NCBI GenBank assembly: GCA_900769965.1
Contig: CAAGIQ010000209.1
Location: forward strand, 1-11,108
Reading direction: 5' to 3'
DNA from: Bacilli bacterium
Lineage (GTDB): Bacteria > Bacillota_I > Bacilli_A > RFN20 > CAG-288
DNA length: 11,108 nt
Shown here: positions 1-5,612 of the stretch, in pieces
Numbering within the stretch: the first letter of the stretch is position 1
How the letters are laid out: each line of letters starts with the position of its first letter
Notes under the pieces: model-generated
Told to the model about the DNA's origin: nothing
Database searches by the model: none
The model's input: the letters and a program-made list of their open reading frames with translations, nothing else
Made by a program: the position numbers and the translations under genes

Positions 1-3
1 AAA

Positions 4-57
4 CAGTTTTTTTAATGTTTAAAATCTTAAAAAACATTTTTAAGCATTAAAAAACTG
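4..57. repeat. Nested inverted repeat at left edge
   Basis: Two arms, 4-17 and 45-57, are complementary over 13 positions (CAG, a T-run, AATG against CATT, an A-run, CTG); the T-run of the left arm is one base longer. Inside lies a second perfect 8 bp inverted repeat, 26-33 with 37-44, around a 3-base loop. The sequence is almost pure A/T apart from arm ends. The right arm supplies the T-run of the yneF terminator; the left arm could be the T-run of a plus-strand terminator whose stem lies outside the window. Its role is inferred, and low complexity makes chance pairing more likely. Confidence 0.5.
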
Positions 58-78
58 CTAACAATTTCTCGTTAACAG
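49..78 (-). terminator. Intrinsic terminator of yneF
   Basis: Read on the minus strand, CTGTTAAC (78-71) pairs with GTTAGCAG (62-55) over 8 bp with one G-U wobble and an 8-base loop, and is followed immediately by six T residues (54-49). It lies about 20 bases past the yneF stop codon, as expected for a rho-independent terminator. Confidence 0.65.
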
Positions 79-98
79 CAAATAACATAGATAATCGA

Positions 99-311
99 TT
101 ACTTATTAGCATCTTCCATCGATTTGATGACCTGACGGATTTGAGCCTCTGATGGCTTTCTTCCCATCGATGTAAACATAGCTCTAATCATCTTTTCATT
201 GATCGGTGGATTCTTTTTAAGTTCTTTTTTAAAGACGTATCTAGAAACAAAATATCCGGCAACTAAACCGCCTAATAGGCAAAGGACACCTGTTAAAATA
301 TATGACCACAT
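99..311 (-). CDS. yneF: UPF0154 family small membrane protein (YneF-like)
   Basis: This 70-residue protein matches the UPF0154 (YneF) family of Bacilli and Mollicutes in length and layout. Residues 3-27 form one hydrophobic membrane segment rich in Gly, Leu and Val, followed by a basic stretch (KKELKKN) and then the family hallmark, NPPIN at about 34-38 and GRKPSEAQIRQ at about 50-60. The short N-terminus before the membrane helix and the positive residues after it suggest the C-terminal part faces the cytoplasm. The molecular function of the family is not known to me. An ATG at 311 is preceded by a GAGGG ribosome binding site. It follows efp on the same strand but has its own promoter-like sequence and a separate terminator, so it is probably a single-gene unit. 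Confidence 0.9.
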   Translation of the reverse strand: MWSYILTGVLCLLGGLVAGYFVSRYVFKKELKKNPPINEKMIRAMFTSMGRKPSEAQIRQVIKSMEDANK

Positions 312-328
312 ATTCTTCCCTCTTTCTA

Positions 329-343
329 GGTATATTTATACCA
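329..343 (-). promoter_or_regulatory. Extended -10 promoter for yneF
   Basis: On the minus strand TGGTATAAA forms an extended -10 element (TGn followed by TATAAA, the hexamer at 340-335), about 24 bases upstream of the yneF ATG. No good -35 hexamer is visible at 16-18 bp. The -10 sits inside a small perfect dyad, GGTATA-AA-TATACC on that strand (342-329), which could be an operator or merely AT-rich symmetry. Confidence 0.45.
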
Positions 344-353
344 AATTAATGTG

Positions 354-381
354 TTAAATAAAAGAGAGGACAAGCCTCTCT
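354..381 (-). terminator. Intrinsic terminator of efp
   Basis: On the minus strand AGAGAGG (381-375), a 5-base loop and CCTCTCT (369-363) form a perfect 7 bp G/C-containing stem followed by TTTATTTA. It starts 7 bases past the efp stop codon, so it ends the efp transcript before the yneF promoter. Confidence 0.8.
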
Positions 382-388
382 AATAAAA

Positions 389-955
389 CTAAGCTCTGGA
401 ATCGTATTCGCCGTTATCGGTACGAACGTAGATAACAGTATCGTTCTTGACGAAGAGAGGAACTTTACAGACATAGCCAGTCTCTAAAGTAGCATCTTTC
501 ATAGCTTTGTTGATGGTATCGCCTTTAACAGCATCATCGGTATGAACAACTTTAAGAGGAATCTTAACTGGTAATTCGACACCCATGATTTCACCTTCGT
601 AGCTAGTGATCATAGCTTCGACACCATCTTTTAAGAAATTTAATTCCCACTTCAATCTCTCTTTTGGAATGGAGACTTGGTCGTAAGTTTCATTATCCAT
701 GAAGACACAGAAAGTGCCATCATCGTATAAGTAACCCATCTTTCTCTTATCAAGATAAACCATTTGAACTTTATCACCACCGGTGAAAGAAAGATCTTTA
801 ACAACGCCGCTTCTCAAGTTTTTAACCTTGATTTTAACGATCATTTGACGCATAGCGGTTTTGTTATGTTGAATGTCCATAACAGTATATAATTCACCTT
901 GATCAGTGAAACATTTACCTGGTCCTAATTCGTTAACAATTTTGATTTCTGCCAT
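389..955 (-). CDS. efp: Elongation factor P
   Basis: EF-P binds the ribosome between the P and E sites and relieves stalling at polyproline stretches. The 188-residue length, the three beta-barrel domains (about 1-65, 66-128, 129-188) and the closing NGEYDSRA (compare the usual TGEYVSRA) identify the family. VKNLRSG at 44-50 corresponds to the conserved KLKNLRTG segment after the domain I loop. The loop tip is unusual: where most bacterial EF-Ps have KPGKG, with the central Lys or Arg modified, this protein has KTAMR (32-36). Aligned without gaps, Met35 replaces the modified residue and Arg36 follows it. The ATG at 955 has an AAAGGAG ribosome binding site. It lies downstream of rpmG on the same strand, with a terminator between the two. 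The family call is secure; the modification state is unknown. Confidence 0.96.
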   Translation of the reverse strand: MAEIKIVNELGPGKCFTDQGELYTVMDIQHNKTAMRQMIVKIKVKNLRSGVVKDLSFTGGDKVQMVYLDKRKMGYLYDDGTFCVFMDNETYDQVSIPKERLKWELNFLKDGVEAMITSYEGEIMGVELPVKIPLKVVHTDDAVKGDTINKAMKDATLETGYVCKVPLFVKNDTVIYVRTDNGEYDSRA

Positions 956-977
956 AATTTACTCCTTTTCTAAACGC

Positions 978-1003
978 AAAAAAACTTGCAAAAAAGCAAG
1001 TTT
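978..1003 (-). terminator. Intrinsic terminator between rpmG and efp
   Basis: On the minus strand AAACTTGC (1003-996) pairs perfectly with GCAAGTTT (989-982) around a 6-base T loop, and a T-run continues to 978. The stem starts in the rpmG stop codon, and the structure ends only about 10 bases before the efp ribosome binding site. Efp therefore depends on read-through or on a promoter inside rpmG, and I could not find a convincing one. Confidence 0.75.
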
Positions 1004-1160
1004 ATTTCTTTTCTTGATGTACAGTGGACTTATTGCAATGTGGGCAATATTTCTTAACTTGGAACTTTTCGGAATGTAATTTTTTGTTCTTTGTTGTGAT
1101 ATAATTTTCGTTCTTGCAAACTGTACAGCGTAATGTAATTTCAGCTCTTGGTTCTGCCAT
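1002..1160 (-). CDS. rpmG: 50S ribosomal protein L33, zinc-binding form
   Basis: This 52-residue gene encodes ribosomal protein L33, a small component of the large subunit near the E site. The translation reads MAEPRAEITLRCTVCKNENY at the start and contains ITTKNKK, KKYCPHCNK and a basic C-terminus, matching L33 in length and motifs. Two CxxC pairs (Cys12/Cys15 and Cys39/Cys42) make it the zinc-ribbon (C+) form; zinc-independent paralogues, which many Bacilli also carry and induce under zinc limitation, lack these. The ATG at 1160 follows a GGAGGTT ribosome binding site. It is the first gene of the leftward cluster rpmG-efp-yneF and is followed directly by a terminator. Confidence 0.95.
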   Translation of the reverse strand: MAEPRAEITLRCTVCKNENYITTKNKKLHSEKFQVKKYCPHCNKSTVHQEKK

Positions 1161-1189
1161 ATTAATAACCTCCGTTAGACACGTTTATT

Positions 1190-1218
1190 ATCTTACCATA
1201 AAAAATACTTTAATTCTA
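1190..1218 (-). promoter_or_regulatory. Putative promoter of rpmG
   Basis: On the minus strand TGGTAAGAT is an extended -10 (hexamer TAAGAT at 1195-1190) with TAGAAT (1218-1213) 17 bp upstream as a weak -35. It lies about 30 bases before the rpmG ATG, which fits a short leader. Both hexamers deviate from consensus, so this is a candidate only. Confidence 0.4.
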
Positions 1219-1335
1219 CAAGTAATATATATTTTTAAGAAAAATTTTTGTTATCCCTTCCCTTTTGAAAAAGAAGGTAAAATCACGCATTTTTAAATAA
1301 AATATATATTTTATAAGTGATTAAAGAACACAATT

Positions 1336-1363
1336 TTGATATTTACTATACTTCTACTATATA
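1336..1363 (+). promoter_or_regulatory. Putative sigma-A promoter of ispG
   Basis: TTGATA (1336-1341) and TATATA (1358-1363) are separated by 16 bp; TATATT at 1360-1365 with an 18 bp spacer is an alternative reading. Transcription would begin near 1370, giving a leader of about 60 bases that ends in a very strong ribosome binding site, AGAGGAGG at 1417-1424. The -10 lies within TTCTACTATA, a 10-mer also found over the -10 of ispH. No riboswitch or T-box fold is apparent in the leader. Confidence 0.5.
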
Positions 1364-1381
1364 TTTACTAATTTATTACTA
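1344..1381. repeat. Four TACTA motifs phased at 11 bp
   Basis: TACTA begins at 1344, 1355, 1366 and 1377, an exact 11 bp period over four copies. The bases between are A/T-rich and only loosely conserved. The array overlaps the spacer, -10 and start region of the predicted ispG promoter, so each motif faces the same side of the helix. This may be a degenerate tandem repeat, a bent-DNA element or a regulator site; the function is inferred. Confidence 0.6.
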
Positions 1382-1431
1382 TTATTGCTAATTCACCCAT
1401 AAAGTTATATATTAAAAGAGGAGGTTTACAT

Positions 1432-2478
1432 ATGACTCTACGTGAAAAAACGATTAAATTTAATATAGGAAATAAAACCATCGGTGGATCAAACGACATC
1501 TTGATTCAAACTATGGCAAACATAAAAACTAGCAAAATTGAAGAAATTTTAGCCTTAGATAAAGAATTAAAAGCTCTTGGAAACGATCTATTAAGACTTT
1601 CCGTTCTCGACGAAGAAGATGCTGAAGCATTTAAAGAATTATCGTCAAGAACCTCTACTCCTCTTATCGCAGACATCCATTTCGACTATCGTCTCGCTAT
1701 CAAAGCGATTCAAAACGGAGCTAAGAAGATTCGTATAAATCCTGGAAACATCGGAGGTGAAGAAAACCTAAAAAAGGTTATAGATGTCGCCAAAGAATAT
1801 AACGTCCCTATTCGTATCGGAGTTAATTCCGGAAGTCTTTCTTCTAAGTACGCTAATAAACACGACGAATTAGATTCCTATATGGAATCACTAGATGAAG
1901 TTGTTAAGCTCATGGAAAAATACGATTTTAGAAACATCGTTTTATCTTTAAAATCCTCTTCTCCAGAACTAACTTATCAAGCCTATAAAAGAGCTAGCAA
2001 AATCTATCCTTACCCACTTCATCTAGGAGTTACCGAAGCTGGAGGTGGCGTTGACGGGGCTTTACGTACCGCTATTGCCTTAGTCCCTTTATTAAGAGAC
2101 GGAATCGGAAACACCATAAGAATATCTTTAACCGATGATCCAAGAGAAGAAGTTAAAGCTTGTAAAACGCTTCTAAGCGGATTAGGTTTAAGAAAAGATG
2201 TTCCTACTCTTATCTCCTGTCCTACCTGCGGACGTACTCAAGTCAATTTAATTAAGACCTATAATATAGTCAAAGAGAAACTTAACTATGTAAATAAGCC
2301 TATCAAAGTCGCAATAATGGGTTGTCCGGTTAACGGACCTGGCGAAGCTAAAGATGCCGATCTAGGTTTAGCGGGTGGGAAAAACGCCTTTACTTTCTTT
2401 AAGAAAGGTAAGCCAGTTAAGACTTTAAAAGAAGATGAAGCCATTAAGCTTCTATTTGAAGAAATCGATAAGTTTTAA
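1432..2478 (+). CDS. ispG: (E)-4-hydroxy-3-methylbut-2-enyl-diphosphate synthase IspG
   Basis: IspG reductively converts methylerythritol cyclodiphosphate to HMBPP, the penultimate step of the MEP isoprenoid pathway, in the cytoplasm. Residues 1-250 form the TIM-barrel part, with IQTM (25-28), DIHFDYRLA (81-89) and KIRINPGNIG (99-108). The C-terminal part carries the [4Fe-4S] ligands: Cys263 and Cys266 in SCPTCGR, Cys298 in MGCPVNGPGEA, and Glu305 in the same motif. At 348 residues it is the usual short bacterial form, without the central insertion seen in plants and some bacteria. The start at 1432 is supported by the AGAGGAGG site 7 bases upstream. It stands alone on the plus strand, divergent from rpmG and convergent with the apt-cshB operon; ispH, the next enzyme of the pathway, is about 7 kb away in this window. 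Confidence 0.97.
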   Translation: MTLREKTIKFNIGNKTIGGSNDILIQTMANIKTSKIEEILALDKELKALGNDLLRLSVLDEEDAEAFKELSSRTSTPLIADIHFDYRLAIKAIQNGAKKIRINPGNIGGEENLKKVIDVAKEYNVPIRIGVNSGSLSSKYANKHDELDSYMESLDEVVKLMEKYDFRNIVLSLKSSSPELTYQAYKRASKIYPYPLHLGVTEAGGGVDGALRTAIALVPLLRDGIGNTIRISLTDDPREEVKACKTLLSGLGLRKDVPTLISCPTCGRTQVNLIKTYNIVKEKLNYVNKPIKVAIMGCPVNGPGEAKDADLGLAGGKNAFTFFKKGKPVKTLKEDEAIKLLFEEIDKF

Positions 2479-2482
2479 ACAA

Positions 2483-2558
2483 AAAAGCGTAGACGAATGA
2501 AGCGTACCAATTAACTTGTCCAGTTTATTAGGTACATTTCAAAATAGTCTGCGCTTTT
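2483..2558. terminator. Long composite hairpin, bidirectional terminator
   Basis: This 76-base element lies between the convergent ends of ispG and the cshB-like gene. The outer stem pairs 2483-2494 with 2547-2558 over 12 bp (AAAAGCGTAGAC with GTCTGCGCTTTT, one U-G wobble). Further in, GTACC (2504-2508) pairs with GGTAC (2531-2535), and AACT (2513-2516) with AGTT (2522-2525) around TGTCC. A-runs on one side and T-runs on the other allow termination in both directions; the minus-strand T-run (six T) is better than the plus-strand one (four T). The length and internal stems exceed what a terminator needs. Confidence 0.75.
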
Positions 2559-2577
2559 AAAATGACATAAATATAAA

Positions 2578-3891
2578 CTAATTATTATTCTCTTTCTTTC
2601 TTAAATTAGTTTGAATTATTTTCTTCTTATGACGTTCTTTGGTTCTTTCAATCTCAACCTTTATCTTCTTTTTATAACAAGGTTTTACTTTGTTAATCCT
2701 TAGTTTTGCGATGTTTTTCTTAATTTCTTTCTCTAAGAATATATTGTTAACTTTTGAAACATTTGAGACTGTTTGAAGATCTCTTTCCTCTTTTAAGCCG
2801 TCGTTCTTTAAGGAATAATAGGTAAACTTAACTCCCTTTTTAACTAATTCTTTAGCTTTTTGAGTGTCATCGTTGTTGTAGAAGACATAAGAGATTCCTG
2901 TTTTATCGAATCTTCCAGTTCTTCCAGCTCTATGGAAGTAATAAGTTAAATCGAGAGGAAGATCTAAAGAGATAACTTCTGTAACATCTTCGATATCGAC
3001 GCCACGAGCGATGATATCACTACCGATCATAAGATGAGTAACCCCATCTTTAAAATCTTTATATTCCCTCTTCTGATCTCTTTTAGACATGTCACCATGA
3101 ACTAATGAGTGCGGATAAGAGATGTTATTTAGATACTTATCTAAGCTAAGCAAATCGTTCTTAGTCGAAACGAAAACCATTGTTTTATATGGATTAATAT
3201 ACTTTAGTAAGTTAACTAGAGCAACGTTTTTATCGACGTGTCTTATATCGACTAAGCAGTGGCTAACAGTATCGGCGTTAATCTTCTTTTCAGATACGTC
3301 GATAACTTTGCTAGCTCCCATATACTTCTTTACTAAAGTATCTAAATGCTCGTCTATAGAGGCAGTAAAAAGAGATTTAGCGGCTTTTAAATCTAAAGAA
3401 AGGATATCGTTTAATTCCTTTTCAAAGCCACCGAATAGAATCATATCACCTTCATCGACAATAAGTCTTTTAAGATATTTTAAATTCATCTTTTCAAGAT
3501 TGAATAGGAACTGACTTGGAGTCGAGATAATAATCTTTGCGTTGATCTTCGTTCTAGAAGAAGATGTTCCTTCTGAAATCGAAGAGTAAGAGAAAGGATG
3601 GAATTTTTTCTTAAACTCTTTTAAGATAACTTCTAACTGATTACATAAAACCTTAGTAGGTAAAATAATTACCGCTTCAGTTCTTGAATCATCTGCTAAA
3701 TCGTTAAGAATAGGAATGAGATAAGTTAAAGTCTTTCCTGATCCAGTTGGGGCCTTACATATCAAGCTTTCATTCTTTAATAACAAGGGACAAGCCTTCT
3801 CTTGAATAGGAGAAAGATACTTGATTCCCATGCTTTTTAAAGTGTTAAAAAGCTTATTTGAGATATTGATACTTCCTAATGGTAACGACAT
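2578..3891 (-). CDS. cshB: DEAD-box RNA helicase, CshB-like
   Basis: This 437-residue protein is an ATP-dependent RNA helicase of superfamily 2, likely acting in ribosome assembly, RNA decay or cold adaptation. RecA domain 1 shows the Q motif (SPIQEKA, 27-33), motif I APTGSGKT (47-54), PTKVLCNQ as motif Ia (78-85), motif II VDEGD (145-149) and FTAS (175-178) at the motif III position. Domain 2 shows MVFVSTK (238-244), ARGVDIEDV (295-303) and HRAGRTGR (320-327). Motif II is DEGD rather than DEAD, and motif III is TAS rather than SAT. The last 50 residues are highly basic, including KPCYKKK (403-409), similar to my recollection of the KPGYKKK tail of B. subtilis CshB, whose length is nearly equal. 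Its ATG overlaps the aspS stop by one base (TAATG), with AAAGGA upstream, so translation is probably coupled. Helicase assignment is firm; CshB subtype is likely. Confidence 0.88.
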   Translation of the reverse strand: MSLPLGSINISNKLFNTLKSMGIKYLSPIQEKACPLLLKNESLICKAPTGSGKTLTYLIPILNDLADDSRTEAVIILPTKVLCNQLEVILKEFKKKFHPFSYSSISEGTSSSRTKINAKIIISTPSQFLFNLEKMNLKYLKRLIVDEGDMILFGGFEKELNDILSLDLKAAKSLFTASIDEHLDTLVKKYMGASKVIDVSEKKINADTVSHCLVDIRHVDKNVALVNLLKYINPYKTMVFVSTKNDLLSLDKYLNNISYPHSLVHGDMSKRDQKREYKDFKDGVTHLMIGSDIIARGVDIEDVTEVISLDLPLDLTYYFHRAGRTGRFDKTGISYVFYNNDDTQKAKELVKKGVKFTYYSLKNDGLKEERDLQTVSNVSKVNNIFLEKEIKKNIAKLRINKVKPCYKKKIKVEIERTKERHKKKIIQTNLRKKENNN

Positions 3892-5612
3892 TATTCTTCA
3901 TCCTTTATCTTGATACCTAAAATATCGATATTCTCTTGAGGAACTTCACATGGACAATCAGCCATCATACAATAAGCTTTTAAGTTCTTCGGGAAGGCTA
4001 TAACATCTCTGACGTTATCAGTTTTGCAGATCTGCATCGCTAATCTATCTAAGCCGATACCAAAGCCACCGTGAGGAGGAGTACCATACTTAAATGCATC
4101 GACAAAGAATCCAAATCTATTCTTGATATCTTCATCGGTTAATCCTAATAACTCAAAAACTTTCTTCTGGAGGTTTCCGTCGTATATTCTAAGCGAACCT
4201 GAAGATAGTTCCATACCGTTAATAACGGTGTCATAAGCGTAAGAAAGAACCTTTGTTGGATCTTCATCAAGAAGAGGAAGATCTTCATCACGTGGACGAG
4301 TAAATGGATTAGACAAGGAAACAATCTTTCCATCTTCCCTATCGAATAACGGCCAGTCAATAACAAATAAAGGAACGTATTTATCTTTATTTCTTAAGCC
4401 TAATTTATCGCCGTAGATCAATCTCAAACTACCTAAAGCTTCGGAAAGTCTAGTTCTATTAGCATCCGCGCCAACGATAACTAAATCGCCATCTTTTAAG
4501 CCAAGGAAGTTAACTAATTCATCGATTGTTTCCTTTGCAAAGTATTTTACGATTGAACCAGTTAGAACTCCGTTTTCATATTTCAAATGGCTGACGCCGT
4601 GAATTCCGTACTTTTTAGCTTCTAAATTATCGCTATCCATGATCTTTCTAGTCGTTTGACTAGCTAAGGAAGGAACGACTAAACATTTTACCGCTTTATC
4701 TTTATAAGCTTCAAAACCCTTCGAAGAGATAAAAGAGATATCCTTTAAAAGAAGGTCAAAACGCATATCTGGTTTATCGGAACCATATAATTCAATAGCA
4801 TCTTTATATGAGATACGTTTAAACTTACCTAAATCGTAAGAGATGGTATCTTTAAAGACTTTATTTAACAAATCTTCGATAACTTTCAAGACGTCTTCTC
4901 TTTCAACAAAAGACATCTCAACATCGACTTGAGTAAATTCAGGTTGTCTATCCGCTCTTAAATCCTCATCTCTGTAACATCTAGCAACTTGATAATATCT
5001 ATCCATTCCAGAGATCATCAAAAGCTGTTTGTAGATCTGTGGTGATTGTGGTAAGGCGTAGAAAGCACCTTTTTTAATTCTTGAAGGAACTAGATAGTCA
5101 CGAGCACCTTCTGGAGTCGACTTAACTAAGGTTGGAGTTTCAACTTCAACAAAGCCGAGATTATCGAAAAATTCATGAACAGATTTAACGATTTTACTTC
5201 TTAAAATCAAATTGTTTTGAAGATATGGTCTTCTTAAATCTAAGAATCGATCTTTTAGTCTAGTATCCTCTAAAGCATCGGTTTTATCAGCGATGATAAA
5301 TGGAGGAACTATAGAAGAAGAATATACTTTGATTTCAGAAGCTATAACTTCAACCTCACCAGTAGCTAAATTCTTATTTGGAACATCTTTTAAGCTAACT
5401 TTACCCTTAACTTGAACGCAATACTCGTTCTTAAGTGGGTTGTTTTCAAAGAGTTCAGGTGAGATATTTATCTGAGTAAATCCATATCTATCTCTTAAAT
5501 CGACGAAAACTAAAGCACCAAGGTTTCTGACTTTGCTGACCCAGCCCGATAAAACAACCTCTTCACCTACGTTTTCTTTTCTCAATTCACCACATGTTCT
5601 TGTTCTTAACAT
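3891..5612 (-). CDS. aspS: Aspartyl-tRNA synthetase, bacterial type
   Basis: AspRS activates aspartate with ATP and charges tRNA-Asp. The 573-residue protein has the N-terminal OB-fold anticodon domain (about 1-105), a class II catalytic core, and the bacterial GAD insertion (about 285-410). Visible motifs are the flipping loop PQSPQIYKQLL (188-198), motif 2 ARCYRDEDLRADRQPEFTQ (210-228), and motif 3 GIGLDRLAM (518-526). Leu31 in the anticodon domain, rather than the His common in nondiscriminating enzymes, suggests a tRNA-Asp-specific enzyme; this is inference. The motif usually written HHPFT reads SNPFT (434-438), so both catalytic-loop histidines are changed. The gene starts within the end of hisS (7 bp overlap, ATGTTAA), using an AAGGAG site in hisS, and ends overlapping the helicase start, so it is tightly coupled on both sides. 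Confidence 0.96.
   Translation of the reverse strand: MLRTRTCGELRKENVGEEVVLSGWVSKVRNLGALVFVDLRDRYGFTQINISPELFENNPLKNEYCVQVKGKVSLKDVPNKNLATGEVEVIASEIKVYSSSIVPPFIIADKTDALEDTRLKDRFLDLRRPYLQNNLILRSKIVKSVHEFFDNLGFVEVETPTLVKSTPEGARDYLVPSRIKKGAFYALPQSPQIYKQLLMISGMDRYYQVARCYRDEDLRADRQPEFTQVDVEMSFVEREDVLKVIEDLLNKVFKDTISYDLGKFKRISYKDAIELYGSDKPDMRFDLLLKDISFISSKGFEAYKDKAVKCLVVPSLASQTTRKIMDSDNLEAKKYGIHGVSHLKYENGVLTGSIVKYFAKETIDELVNFLGLKDGDLVIVGADANRTRLSEALGSLRLIYGDKLGLRNKDKYVPLFVIDWPLFDREDGKIVSLSNPFTRPRDEDLPLLDEDPTKVLSYAYDTVINGMELSSGSLRIYDGNLQKKVFELLGLTDEDIKNRFGFFVDAFKYGTPPHGGFGIGLDRLAMQICKTDNVRDVIAFPKNLKAYCMMADCPCEVPQENIDILGIKIKDEE

Noticed and set aside
1256..1276. Imperfect CCTTC...GAAGG hairpin in the rpmG-ispG intergenic region
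   Set aside because: Short, interrupted pairing in low-complexity sequence, not followed by a T-run and not placed at a gene end.
1114..1296. Plus-strand frame of 60 codons
   Set aside because: It starts antisense to rpmG, runs through AT-rich promoter sequence, has no ribosome binding site and no recognisable protein features.
3122..3514. Plus-strand frame of 130 codons
   Set aside because: It lies wholly antisense to the helicase, whose motifs are intact; the translation has no family features.
4145..4366. Minus-strand frame of 73 codons
   Set aside because: It is an out-of-frame reading inside aspS, covering conserved AspRS residues in the true frame.
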